Below are positions 7,842-15,484 of a stretch of 19,612 bases of DNA, one piece after another. The translations under genes and the position numbers were made by a program. Under the pieces are notes generated by a model. It searched no databases and was not told the origin of the DNA. It was given only the letters and a program-made list of their open reading frames with translations. Within the stretch, counting starts at the first letter, position 1, and each line of letters opens with the position of its first letter. Origin of the DNA: an uncultured Oribacterium sp. (lineage in GTDB: Bacteria; Bacillota; Clostridia; Lachnospirales; Lachnospiraceae); contig CALAOB010000012.1 of the NCBI GenBank assembly GCA_937927445.1, positions 1 to 19,612 on the forward strand, written 5' to 3'.

Positions 7842-7859
7842 ATAGTCGGCAATAGTCGG
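7842..7859. repeat. Tandem ATAGTCGG direct repeat, possible operator
   Basis: ATAGTCGG occurs at 7842-7849 and 7852-7859, a ten-base period, about one DNA turn. It lies in the leader between the promoter and the AraC-type start codon. AraC-family proteins often bind direct repeats, so autoregulation is conceivable; the copies are short. Confidence 0.35.
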
Positions 7860-7872
7860 AATCGGAGACAGG

Positions 7873-8763
7873 ATGAACGCGATACTTTATGAGTCAATCA
7901 ACACAGCAGAAGAGCGGCTGAAGGTCAGTCTGGACTGGCATGATGACCCGGAAATCATCTATTTTAAAAACGGGCACTACAAGCTGAGCCTGAACCTCCG
8001 GGAGTATGAGATCCAGGATGAGTGCATCTGCATCGTGAACGCCGGTGTGCTGCGCAAGCTCGAGTCCATCGGGACGAAGGGCAATGCCTACTCCCTCCGC
8101 TTTCATCTCGCGGATCTCTGCTTCCGTCAGGCGGAGGACCCGGTCAATACCGCCCTGCTCGAGCCGCTCGCCGGCGGACAGCTCTGCTTTTCCGACTTCA
8201 TCACCGTATCGGATTTCGGTTTCCTGCAGATCCTGCGCCTGTTTAACGAGATGGTGCGCCGCTTCCGTGACTACGGAACGAAGACCGAGCAGGAGGACAG
8301 CAGTGTCCGGACCTACGCACTTCCGGCGGTTGCCGATCAGCTGATGATCATGGCCGACCTCCTGCGCCTCATCGCCATGTTCGACGCGAACGGCCTCGTT
8401 CACGAACGCGAGGAGAGCGACTCCGAGAAGCAGGTGCTCGCCATCAAGGAGACCATACAGTATATCCGCGAGCACTACCAGGAGAAGATCTATGTTCGGA
8501 ACCTCTCCGAGCTCACCGGACTCAACGAGCAGTACTTCATCCGCTTCTTCGGAAGCGTGACCGGCGAGTCTCCACTCGATTATATCAATGCCTATCGCGT
8601 GGAGCAGGCGGCCCGCCTCCTGAAGGACTCCGACACGCACGTCTATGAGATCGCGGAACAGTGCGGCTTCCATAATATAGGAAACTTCATCAAGATCTTC
8701 CGTTCCTTCATGGGACAGACACCACATAAATATCGCAAACAGTTTGGAAGAGAGGACGATTAA
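7873..8763 (+). CDS. AraC-family transcriptional regulator
   Basis: 296 aa. The C-terminal ~110 residues (about 188-292) are a full AraC/XylS DNA-binding domain with two helix-turn-helix units: LSELTGLNEQYFIRFF (211-226) and VYEIAEQCGFHNIGNFIKIF (257-276), closing with GQTPHKYRKQF. The N-terminal ~180 residues resemble the small-molecule-sensing half of AraC-type regulators (a DWHDDPEIIYFKNG start), but the ligand cannot be told. The ATG at 7873 is preceded only by a weak AGACAGG. It has its own promoter and a tandem repeat in the leader. A HicB-like gene starts three bases after its stop, so the two are translated from one message. Its target genes are unknown. Confidence 0.93.
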   Translation: MNAILYESINTAEERLKVSLDWHDDPEIIYFKNGHYKLSLNLREYEIQDECICIVNAGVLRKLESIGTKGNAYSLRFHLADLCFRQAEDPVNTALLEPLAGGQLCFSDFITVSDFGFLQILRLFNEMVRRFRDYGTKTEQEDSSVRTYALPAVADQLMIMADLLRLIAMFDANGLVHEREESDSEKQVLAIKETIQYIREHYQEKIYVRNLSELTGLNEQYFIRFFGSVTGESPLDYINAYRVEQAARLLKDSDTHVYEIAEQCGFHNIGNFIKIFRSFMGQTPHKYRKQFGREDD

Positions 8764-8766
8764 ACC

Positions 8767-9039
8767 ATGACCTTATATTACCCTGCAATCATTCGCAACA
8801 AGACAAACGACGGCTACCGCGTCGATTTCCTGGACCTCGACGACTGCTACGGCGTTGGCCCGACCGAAGAGGAAGCCCTCGCCGATGCCCGCTATAACGC
8901 CATCAACTGGATCCAGCTCGAACTCGAGGACACCAACGACCTCCCGCCACACACCGTACAGGCTGATGTCCACCTGGCACCAGGCGAAAAGTACATCGAC
9001 ATGATGATCATCATGCCGCGCGAAGGCTGGGACGAGTAG
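8767..9039 (+). CDS. Solitary HicB-like protein
   Basis: 90 aa. YYPAIIRNKTNDGYRVDFLDLDDCYGVGPTEEEALADARYNAINWI is the HicB-type partial RNase H-like fold: a YPA start, a strand with D near F-L-D-L, and an A-x-x-x-A helix. HicB antitoxins normally pair with the HicA mRNA nuclease and often carry a C-terminal DNA-binding domain. Neither is present here: the protein stops after the fold, and no HicA-like frame is seen on either side. It begins three bases after the AraC-family stop, with GAGAGG about 11 bases upstream, suggesting translational coupling. It may be an orphan antitoxin or a protein with a different binding role. Confidence 0.8.
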   Translation: MTLYYPAIIRNKTNDGYRVDFLDLDDCYGVGPTEEEALADARYNAINWIQLELEDTNDLPPHTVQADVHLAPGEKYIDMMIIMPREGWDE

Positions 9040-9116
9040 ACAATTTCAGATTTTTCCGAACGCGAAGTACTGCGTTTCCAGGGCCTGCCTTCCGGGTCTC
9101 CGGCAGTGTGATTTCG

Positions 9117-9131
9117 CCCCTTGCAAAGGGG
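9117..9131. promoter_or_regulatory. Inverted repeat over the -35 box of the pyr promoter, candidate operator
   Basis: CCCCTT and AAGGGG arms around GCA. The -35 hexamer TTGCAA (9121-9126) lies inside it. A repressor bound here would block polymerase. No repressor is identified. Confidence 0.45.
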
Positions 9132-9149
9132 TACTCCCTGTGCTATAGT
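9121..9149 (+). promoter_or_regulatory. Promoter of the pyrimidine operon
   Basis: TTGCAA (9121-9126), a 17-base spacer, TATAGT (9144-9149), and an extended TG at 9141-9142. The start would be near 9156, leaving a leader of about 30 bases, too short for a PyrR-type attenuator. A small hairpin upstream (CTGCC 9085-9089 with GGCAG 9102-9106) may end the previous operon weakly. Confidence 0.78.
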
Positions 9150-9185
9150 ATCTCGGAACTAAGGACCGCACGGATAGGAGGAACC

Positions 9186-10511
9186 ATGTCTACTCTTCTT
9201 AAAAATGCATCGATTTTCACGAAACAGGGCTTTCGAAAGCAGGACGTTCTGATCTCTGATCACAGAGTTCTGTTCACTGATTCCATTGACAATTTAACAT
9301 CTGATACCATTGATGCCGTTTATGATTTAAACGGTTTGTTCATGATTCCGGGCTTCGTTGATGTACATGTACATTTACGTGAGCCCGGTTTTTCGTATAA
9401 GGAAACGATCCGCACCGGCACGGATGCTGCGGCGCACGGCGGCTATACCGCGGTCTGCGCGATGCCGAACCTGAAGCCGGCACCATCAAGTCTCGAGAAC
9501 CTGCAGCCGGAGCTCGACGCGATCAAAAAGGATGCACTGGTGCATGTGTATCCGTATGGCACCATCACCGAGCAGCAGACCGGCCGCGGCGCCCTCGGAA
9601 AGATGGAGGAGATCGCACCGTATGTCATCGCCTACTCCGATGACGGAAAGGGCATGCAGGACGAAGCCACCATGCGGGAGGCGATGCAGCGGGCGAAGAG
9701 CCTCGACCGTATGATCGTAGCGCACTGCGAGGATGAGCGTGAGCTCGTACCGGGCGGCTGCATCCACGACGGCGAGTATGCACGTCTTCACCACCACATC
9801 GGCATCAACTCTGCGTCCGAGTGGAAGCAGGTTGAGAGGGATGTACGCCTCGCCGCAGAGACCGGTGTGCGCTACCATGTCTGCCACGTCTCTACGAAGG
9901 AATCCGTCGAGATCATTCGTGCGGCGAAGAAGGCCGGCACACATGTGACCGCCGAGACCGGACCACACTACCTCATGTTTACCGATATGGACCTGCAGGA
10001 GTCCGGAAGCTGGAAGATGAATCCGCCGATCCGCAGCGCCGAGGACCGTCATGCGCTCCTCGAGGGCATCAAGGACGGCACCATCGACTGCATCATCACG
10101 GACCATGCACCGCACAGCGCGGAGGAGAAGTCGAGAGGCCTTGACAAGTCTTCCTTCGGCATCGTCGGTCTCGAGACCTGCTTCCCGTCCCTGTACCGGA
10201 ACCTGGTACTGCGTGACCCGGAGCATCCGGCATCCGGTGAGGGCGCGATCACACTGGAGAAGCTCATCGAGCTCATGTGCGTGAATCCGCGTCGGACCTT
10301 CGGCATCGCCGGCCCGCAGTACATCGAGGATGGCGTCGAAGCGGATCTCACGATCCTCGACCTCGATAAGGTATGGACCGTCGACAGTACGAAGTTCTAC
10401 TCCCAGGGACACAGCACCCTCTACGATGGCATGGAGGTGCAGGGCGAGGTCGTGAAGACCTTCGTCGCTGGCCGCGAGGTCTATGACCGCGAGAAGGGCA
10501 TCGAGCGCTGA
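9186..10511 (+). CDS. pyrC: Dihydroorotase
   Basis: 441 aa from the ATG at 9186; AGGAGG (9176-9181) is just upstream. It closes carbamoyl-aspartate to dihydroorotate, the third step of pyrimidine synthesis. It is a class I dihydroorotase of the amidohydrolase fold. DVHVHLREPG gives metal ligands H61 and H63. D153 sits in YSDDGKG, H180 in VAHCED and H234 in HVCHVS. DHAPH (306-310) holds the catalytic D306. It heads the pyr cluster. The first ~65 codons are markedly more AT-rich than the rest, which may keep the message open at the start site. Confidence 0.96.
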   Translation: MSTLLKNASIFTKQGFRKQDVLISDHRVLFTDSIDNLTSDTIDAVYDLNGLFMIPGFVDVHVHLREPGFSYKETIRTGTDAAAHGGYTAVCAMPNLKPAPSSLENLQPELDAIKKDALVHVYPYGTITEQQTGRGALGKMEEIAPYVIAYSDDGKGMQDEATMREAMQRAKSLDRMIVAHCEDERELVPGGCIHDGEYARLHHHIGINSASEWKQVERDVRLAAETGVRYHVCHVSTKESVEIIRAAKKAGTHVTAETGPHYLMFTDMDLQESGSWKMNPPIRSAEDRHALLEGIKDGTIDCIITDHAPHSAEEKSRGLDKSSFGIVGLETCFPSLYRNLVLRDPEHPASGEGAITLEKLIELMCVNPRRTFGIAGPQYIEDGVEADLTILDLDKVWTVDSTKFYSQGHSTLYDGMEVQGEVVKTFVAGREVYDREKGIER

Positions 10512-10569
10512 GCGACGGCCACGGAGCCACATCAGGCACGGAACTGCCGGGCGTTGATCACTTAAATGC

Positions 10570-10595
10570 ATCGCACGAGCGATACATGATATAAT
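10570..10595 (+). promoter_or_regulatory. Internal promoter upstream of pyrK with an inverted repeat in its spacer
   Basis: TATAAT (10590-10595) is a perfect -10 box with an extended TG at 10587-10588; the -35 position (TGCATC) is poor. ATCGC and GCGAT (10570-10583, loop ACGA) form an inverted repeat just upstream. The pyrC-pyrK gap is 163 bases, and a small GCCC-GCA-GGGC hairpin follows in the leader. Confidence 0.6.
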
Positions 10596-10674
10596 CTGAG
10601 CATCAGGCAGAGCCCGCAGGGCGCGGACAAAGCCTTTCGATAAGAATACAGAACAGGAGGAGAATCAGAGACCT

Positions 10675-11400
10675 ATGAAGGACGTTGAATTTAAAGTACT
10701 GAGCAACGAAATGATCGCCCAGGACATCTTCCGTATGACACTGGACGGCGACACCTCGGACATCACGAAGCCGGGCCAGTTCGTTGAAATCAGGATTCCG
10801 GGACGCTATCTCCGTCGCCCGATTTCCGTGTGCGACTGGAGCGAGGGAAAGCTGACCCTGATCTATAAGGTCGTCGGTGAGGGCACCGAGGACCTGAGCT
10901 TCATGGAGCCGGGCGAGTACCTGACCGCACTGACCGGCTTAGGTAACGGCTATGACCTCCGGAATATCCCGAAGAACCCGGTCATCGCCGGCGGCGGTGT
11001 CGGTGTACCACCGATGTACGCACTGGCGAAGGCACTGAAGCAGCAGGGCATCACCCCGTATGTGGCTCTCGGCTTCAACTCGAAGGACGACGTGTTCTAC
11101 GAGCAGGAGTTCCGCGAGCTCGGGGTGCCGGTCAATGTTGCCACCGTCGATGGCAGTCACGGCGCGAAGGGCTTCGTCACCGATATCTTCGGTGATCACC
11201 ACGACTACGCCTTCGCCTGCGGCCCGGAGCCGATGCTGAAGGCCGTATACAACAGTGTAAAGGATGGACAGTTCAGCTTCGAGGCACGCATGGGCTGCGG
11301 CTTCGGTGCCTGCATGGGCTGCAGCAAGAAGACGAAGCACGGCTTCAAGCGCGTCTGCAAGGATGGCCCTATTTTCACATGGGAGGAGATCGTATGGTAG
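10675..11400 (+). CDS. pyrK: Dihydroorotate dehydrogenase B electron-transfer subunit
   Basis: 241 aa. This FAD and [2Fe-2S] protein passes electrons from PyrD to NAD+ in the type 1B dihydroorotate dehydrogenase. YLRRPISVCDW (45-55) is the flavin-binding RxxS-like motif, AGGGVGVPPMYALA (105-118) the nucleotide-binding loop, and CGP (182-184) is also present. Four cluster cysteines sit in MGCGFGACMGCSKK and RVCKDGP: C208, C213, C216 and C228. An AGGAGG site (10655-10660) is rather far from the ATG, at 14 bases. The end overlaps the pyrD start by seven bases, which fits the two subunits being made together. Confidence 0.96.
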   Translation: MKDVEFKVLSNEMIAQDIFRMTLDGDTSDITKPGQFVEIRIPGRYLRRPISVCDWSEGKLTLIYKVVGEGTEDLSFMEPGEYLTALTGLGNGYDLRNIPKNPVIAGGGVGVPPMYALAKALKQQGITPYVALGFNSKDDVFYEQEFRELGVPVNVATVDGSHGAKGFVTDIFGDHHDYAFACGPEPMLKAVYNSVKDGQFSFEARMGCGFGACMGCSKKTKHGFKRVCKDGPIFTWEEIVW

Positions 11401-12305
11401 ATATCACGACAGAGCTTTCTGGCATCAAACTGACAAACCCGGTCATTCCGGCCTCCGGAACCTTCGGCTACGGCAAGGAATACTGGGATCTCTATGATCT
11501 TGATATCCTCGGCTCCATCTCCTTCAAGGGAACGACCGTCGAGGAGCGTTACGGCAACGAGCTTCCGCGTATCGCGGAGTGTCCGTCCGGTATGATCAAC
11601 TCCGTCGGTCTCCAGAACCCGGGCATGCACGAGGTCATCGAGAAGGAGCTTCCGGAGCTTCGGGAGCACTTCCATAAGCCACTCGTGGCGAATATCTCCG
11701 GCTTCAGCATCCCGGAGTACGTACAGCTCGCCGAGGCCATGAGTGAGGTGCCGGAGGTCGGTATCCTCGAGGTCAATGTCTCCTGCCCGAACGTACATGG
11801 CGGTGGCATGGCCTTCGGTACCAGCGCAGAAAACGTGGCGGCGGTCACCCGTGAGGTGAAGAAGGTCGCGAAGAAACCGGTATACATCAAGCTGAGCCCG
11901 AACGTTACGGACATCGTATCGATCGCGAAGGCGGCAGAGGAGGCCGGCGCAGACGGCCTCGCCCTCATCAATACCCTGCTCGGCATGCGCATCGACATCC
12001 GTCGTCGCCAGCCGGTCATCAAGAACAAGATGGGCGGCTTCTCCGGTCCGGCGATCTTCCCGGTCGCGGTCCGTATGGTTTACCAGGTATCCCACGCGGT
12101 GAAGCTTCCGGTCATCGGTATGGGCGGTGTCTCCACAGCGAAGGAAGTCATCGAGATGATGATGGCCGGTGCCAGTGCAGTCGAGGTCGGCGCAGCCAAC
12201 CTCGTGAATCCGTATGTCTGCCGTGACATCATCGAGGACCTGCCGGAGGTATGCGCAGAGCTCGGCATCGAGCGTCTCAGCGACATCATCGGCTGTGTGG
12301 AATAA
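11394..12305 (+). CDS. pyrD: Dihydroorotate dehydrogenase B catalytic subunit
   Basis: 303 aa, an FMN enzyme oxidising dihydroorotate to orotate. The ATG at 11394 is preferred over an in-frame ATG at 11379 because GGGAGGAG (11381-11388) lies between them and fits only the later one. NPVIPASGTFGYG at the N-terminus is typical of the 1B type. NVSCPNVHGGGMAFG carries the catalytic base C131; type 2 enzymes use serine here. GGVSTAKEVIEMMMAGASAV binds the FMN phosphate. It overlaps pyrK, its electron-transfer partner, so NAD+ is the expected final acceptor and the complex is cytoplasmic. Confidence 0.97.
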   Translation: MVDITTELSGIKLTNPVIPASGTFGYGKEYWDLYDLDILGSISFKGTTVEERYGNELPRIAECPSGMINSVGLQNPGMHEVIEKELPELREHFHKPLVANISGFSIPEYVQLAEAMSEVPEVGILEVNVSCPNVHGGGMAFGTSAENVAAVTREVKKVAKKPVYIKLSPNVTDIVSIAKAAEEAGADGLALINTLLGMRIDIRRRQPVIKNKMGGFSGPAIFPVAVRMVYQVSHAVKLPVIGMGGVSTAKEVIEMMMAGASAVEVGAANLVNPYVCRDIIEDLPEVCAELGIERLSDIIGCVE

Positions 12306-12329
12306 ATATTTAATATATAGGAGGAATAT

Positions 12330-13028
12330 ATGGGTAAGGACGTAATTATTGCACTGGATTTTCCGAGCGCGGAGGAAACCTACCGCTTTCTCGATCAGTT
12401 CACCGGCCGTAAGCCGTTCGTGAAGATCGGTATGGAGCTTTTCTATGCCGAGGGACCACAGATCGTGCGCGAGATCAAGAAGCGTGGTCACAAGGTCTTC
12501 CTCGACCTGAAGCTTCACGATATCCCGAACACCGTGAAGGGCGGCATGCAGTCCCTGCGTGATCTCGGCGTCGATATGACGAACGTACACGCAAGCGGCG
12601 GTATCCGCATGATGAAGGCTGCCGTTGAGGGCCTCACCAGAGAGGATGGTACCCGTCCGATCCTGATCGCGGTAACACAGCTCACCTCCACCTCCCAGGA
12701 GACCATGACGGAGGAGCTGCTCATCGATCGTCCGATCGCAGATGTCGTTGTTCAGTATGCGAAGAACGCGCAGGCAGCCGGACTCGAGGGTGTCGTATGC
12801 TCACCGCTCGAGGCAGGTCGCATCCATGAGGAGGTCGGTGCTGACTTCCAGACCATCACCCCGGGTATCCGTTTCGCAGGCGATGCAGTCGGCGACCAGG
12901 CACGTGTGACGACCCCGGCGAAGGCACGTGAGATCGGCTCGGACTATATCGTCGTCGGCCGTTCCATCACCGCAGCAGCCGATCCGGTCGCAGCGTACGA
13001 GCGCGCGATGGCAGATTTCGTCGGCTGA
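12330..13028 (+). CDS. pyrF: Orotidine 5'-phosphate decarboxylase
   Basis: 232 aa, the usual length for the short bacterial form. It removes CO2 from OMP to give UMP, the last step of the pathway. The catalytic charged cluster is plain: FLDLKLHDIPNTV gives D59, K61 and D64, with K32 in FVKIGMELF. Phosphate-binding segments TPGIRF and VVGRSI are near the C-terminus. AGGAGG (12319-12324) sits five bases before the ATG. It follows pyrD by 24 bases. Its first codons are AT-rich, like those of pyrC and pyrE. Confidence 0.97.
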   Translation: MGKDVIIALDFPSAEETYRFLDQFTGRKPFVKIGMELFYAEGPQIVREIKKRGHKVFLDLKLHDIPNTVKGGMQSLRDLGVDMTNVHASGGIRMMKAAVEGLTREDGTRPILIAVTQLTSTSQETMTEELLIDRPIADVVVQYAKNAQAAGLEGVVCSPLEAGRIHEEVGADFQTITPGIRFAGDAVGDQARVTTPAKAREIGSDYIVVGRSITAAADPVAAYERAMADFVG

Positions 13029-13152
13029 GATACCGCAGCGCTTCATGACGATGTGAAGCAGGAAGCATTGGACGCAGGAACAGAAGAACAGAAGAAACCA
13101 AGCGGTGTCCGGAGCACGGCCGCCGATCAGCATAGAACAGGAGTATATAACT

Positions 13153-13797
13153 ATGGCAACAAAGGAAGATATCGCAAGAGGTCTGTTATCCATTAAGGCA
13201 GTATTTTTAAAGCCGGATGATCCATTTACCTGGGCATCGGGCATCAAGTCCCCGATTTACTGTGACAACCGTCTGGTACTGAGCTACCCGGAGGTTCGTT
13301 CCCTCGTAGAGCACGCCATCGCCGACAAGGTGAAGGAGCTCTACCCGGAGGCAGAGGCACTCGAGGGCACCAGCACCGCGGGTATCGCACATGCCGCAAT
13401 CGCAGCGGACATCCTCGGACTTCCGATGGGCTATGTGCGTGGTTCCGCAAAGGATCACGGCCGTAAGAATCAGATCGAGGGAAGACTCGAGAAGGGGGAG
13501 AAGGTCGTCGTGATCGAGGATCTGATCTCTACCGGTGGTTCCGTGCTCGACTGCGTAGAGCCGCTTCGTGAGGCAGGCGCAGAGGTACTCGGCATCGTGT
13601 CCATCTTCACCTATGGCATGCAGAAGGGCATCGACCGTCTGAACGCAGCGAACGTGGTGAACACCTCGCTCTGCGACCTCGACACCCTCGTAAAGGTAGC
13701 GGTCGAGGAGAACTACATCAAGCCGGAGGACGAGGCGAAGCTGCTCAAGTTCCGTGATAATCCTTCCGACGAGTCCTGGATGACACATCAGGCATAA
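13153..13797 (+). CDS. pyrE: Orotate phosphoribosyltransferase
   Basis: 214 aa. It joins orotate to PRPP to form OMP. The ATG at 13153 follows ACAGGAG; an upstream in-frame GTG at 13105 would add 16 unconserved residues and was not used. The PRPP-binding motif is VVVIEDLISTGGSVLD (118-133). The flexible catalytic loop is RGSAKDHGRKNQIEG (96-110), with its conserved lysine and histidine. KSPIYCDNR (32-40) is the N-terminal substrate motif. The 124-base gap after pyrF contains a weak GCTTCA/TGAAGC hairpin but no evident promoter, so it is probably in the same operon. Confidence 0.96.
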   Translation: MATKEDIARGLLSIKAVFLKPDDPFTWASGIKSPIYCDNRLVLSYPEVRSLVEHAIADKVKELYPEAEALEGTSTAGIAHAAIAADILGLPMGYVRGSAKDHGRKNQIEGRLEKGEKVVVIEDLISTGGSVLDCVEPLREAGAEVLGIVSIFTYGMQKGIDRLNAANVVNTSLCDLDTLVKVAVEENYIKPEDEAKLLKFRDNPSDESWMTHQA

Positions 13798-13847
13798 ACA
13801 CGAGACATTGGCTTAAGATATGAAGTAAGGCTGAAGGAGGCTTTCTG

Positions 13848-14765
13848 ATGGCAAGAAGTATTGTAAATATTCTGGATCTTTCGGTAGATGAGATTCATCA
13901 TCTGCTGGATCTCGCCGATGATATCGACCAGCACCCGGAGAAGTATCAGGATCGATGCGCACATAAGCAGCTCGCGACACTGTTTTTCGAGCCGTCCACG
14001 CGTACGAGACTAAGCTTCGAGTCCGCGATGCTCGCACTGGGTGGACAGACCCTGGGCTTCGCCGGTGCGTCGAACTCGAGTGCGTCGAAGGGCGAGTCGG
14101 TGGCCGATACGATCGATGTGATATCGAACTATGTTGACATCATCGCGATGCGTCATCCGAAGGAGGGTGCGCCGGTCGTGGCAGCGATGCACGCCAGTGT
14201 TCCTCTGGTCAATGCAGGCGACGGCGGACACTTCCATCCGACCCAGACACTCGCGGATCTTCTTACGATCCGTCGTACGAAGGGCACCATCGAGGGTCTG
14301 ACCATCGGTTTCTGCGGTGACCTTAAGTTCGGCCGTACTGTACATTCCCTCATCGATGCGATGCTTCGCTATCCGAATAACCGCTATATCCTGATCTCCC
14401 CGGAGGAGCTTCGTCTTCCGGAGTATGAGATCGATAAGCTGAAGGAGGCGGGGGCTGAGTTCGTCGAGACGAGATCCCTCGAGGAGGCGATGCCGGAGCT
14501 CGATATCCTCTACATGACCCGTGTGCAGAAGGAGCGCTTCTTCAACGAGGAGGATTACCTTCGTCTGAAGGATATCTATATCCTGACCCCGGAGAAGCTG
14601 AAGACCGCGAAGGCGGATATGGCCATCCTTCATCCGCTTCCTAGAGTCAACGAGATCTCCGTTGCGGTGGACCAGGATCCGCGCGCGAAGTACTTCTACC
14701 AGACCCGCTGCGGCAAGCAGATGCGTATGGCACTGATTCTGTATCTTTTAGGACTGGATAAGTAA
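13848..14765 (+). CDS. pyrB: Aspartate carbamoyltransferase catalytic chain
   Basis: 305 aa. It condenses carbamoyl phosphate and aspartate, the committed step. FEPSTRTRLSFESAM (47-61) is the carbamoyl-phosphate loop; SASKGESVADT (78-88) is the 80s loop with S80 and K81. MRHP (101-104) and HPLPRVNEI (262-270) complete the active site. AAGGAGG (13834-13840) is seven bases before the ATG. It is followed by pyrI, whose ribosome-binding site overlaps its stop codon, so a regulated dodecamer like that of E. coli is expected. Confidence 0.97.
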   Translation: MARSIVNILDLSVDEIHHLLDLADDIDQHPEKYQDRCAHKQLATLFFEPSTRTRLSFESAMLALGGQTLGFAGASNSSASKGESVADTIDVISNYVDIIAMRHPKEGAPVVAAMHASVPLVNAGDGGHFHPTQTLADLLTIRRTKGTIEGLTIGFCGDLKFGRTVHSLIDAMLRYPNNRYILISPEELRLPEYEIDKLKEAGAEFVETRSLEEAMPELDILYMTRVQKERFFNEEDYLRLKDIYILTPEKLKTAKADMAILHPLPRVNEISVAVDQDPRAKYFYQTRCGKQMRMALILYLLGLDK

Positions 14766-14776
14766 GGAGGCACAAC

Positions 14777-15208
14777 ATGAAGGTAGATGGAATTGAGAAT
14801 GGTATCGTACTCGACCATATCACAGCTGGAAAGGGAATGCTGGTTTACAAGTACCTGCACCTCGATCGCCTCACGTCACAGGTGGCGCTGATCCAGAACT
14901 GCAGCTCCGGAAAGATGGGGCGGAAGGACATCGTAAAGATCTCCGAGGATCTGGATCTCGACCTCGATGTTCTCGGCTACATCGATCCGGGCATCACTGT
15001 AAACTACATCAAGAACGGTGCACGTGTGGAGAAGAAGGCACTGAGCCTGCCGGAGACCCTCACGAACGTGCTGACCTGCAAGAACCCGCGCTGCATCAGC
15101 TCGACCGAGCAGGAGCTTCCGCAGGTTTTCAAGATCGTCGACCGGAACCGCGCACTCTATCGCTGCGCGTACTGCGACACCATCGTACGGAACGAAGAGC
15201 TGAAGTAA
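14777..15208 (+). CDS. pyrI: Aspartate carbamoyltransferase regulatory chain
   Basis: 143 aa. It binds nucleotides (CTP, ATP and UTP in the enteric enzyme) and tunes PyrB activity. The N-terminal ferredoxin-like domain starts VDGIENGIVLDHITAGKG, with conserved D13-H14 and K19. The C-terminal zinc domain has four cysteines: C101 and C106 (CKNPRC), C130 and C133 (CAYC). These hold the catalytic chain. It is slightly shorter than the E. coli chain. AAGGAGG sits about seven bases before the ATG. It ends the pyr cluster; no T-tailed terminator follows, only the long hairpin at 15223-15300. Confidence 0.96.
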   Translation: MKVDGIENGIVLDHITAGKGMLVYKYLHLDRLTSQVALIQNCSSGKMGRKDIVKISEDLDLDLDVLGYIDPGITVNYIKNGARVEKKALSLPETLTNVLTCKNPRCISSTEQELPQVFKIVDRNRALYRCAYCDTIVRNEELK

Positions 15209-15222
15209 ATACATCATCGTAC

Positions 15223-15300
15223 GCCAGGGCCCCGGATGGTCGGCAGCAGAAACACAGTACTCACGTATGGTTTCGGCTGTCGGCCCTCCGGGGCCCTGGC
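15223..15300. repeat. Long imperfect hairpin downstream of pyrI (repeat copy A)
   Basis: Two 31-base arms, 15223-15253 and 15270-15300, around a 16-base loop. 27 of 31 positions are Watson-Crick pairs and two more are G-U. The right arm contains CGGCCCTCCGGGGCC (15281-15295), which recurs in the same orientation at 16543-16557 beyond the abi gene. It may stop pyr transcription, though no T-run follows. An island-flanking repeat is also possible. Confidence 0.7.
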
Positions 15301-15308
15301 TGATCGGT

Positions 15309-15406
15309 GAAGTTTAAGACGGCTCCTCATGAGCCCACCCCACGGAATCTGTGAATACTGGTGCGTTTCGGACCCGCCCCCCTGCTCATGAGGAGCCTAA
15401 AACTTC
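15309..15406. repeat. 98-bp inverted-repeat element
   Basis: The left arm (15309-15334) and right arm (15384-15406) share GAAGTTT at the outer ends and the perfect 14-mer GGCTCCTCATGAGC, which itself contains the palindrome CTCATGAG. The left arm has three extra bases between these blocks, and the loop is 49 bases. It could be a MITE-like element, an IS remnant or an RNA hairpin. No gene lies inside. AT-rich DNA begins right after it, and 15407-15450 shows nothing else. Confidence 0.55.
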
Positions 15407-15450
15407 TGAATATCTGGAATTTTATTGGATGTGCCATCTGATTTTTCTCA

Positions 15451-15479
15451 TTGCTTTTTTGCTTGATATCACCTATACT
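15451..15479 (+). promoter_or_regulatory. Promoter of the small RNA upstream of the abi gene
   Basis: TTGCTT (15451-15456), a 17-base spacer, TATACT (15474-15479), with T-rich DNA upstream. Transcription would start near 15486, at the foot of the first RNA hairpin. Confidence 0.68.
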
Positions 15480-15484
15480 ATATC

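Noticed and set aside
8764..9185. HicA toxin partner for the HicB-like gene
   Set aside because: No frame on either strand next to the gene shows a HicA-like short protein with its conserved GSH motif.
1465..15258. The 13-mer GAAACACAGTACT shared by 1465-1477 and the hairpin loop region near 15249
   Set aside because: In a window of this size a few shared 13-mers are expected by chance, and the flanking sequence does not match.
15223..15406. CRISPR array upstream of the abi gene
   Set aside because: The repeats are inverted pairs, not regularly spaced direct repeats with unique spacers, and no cas gene is present.
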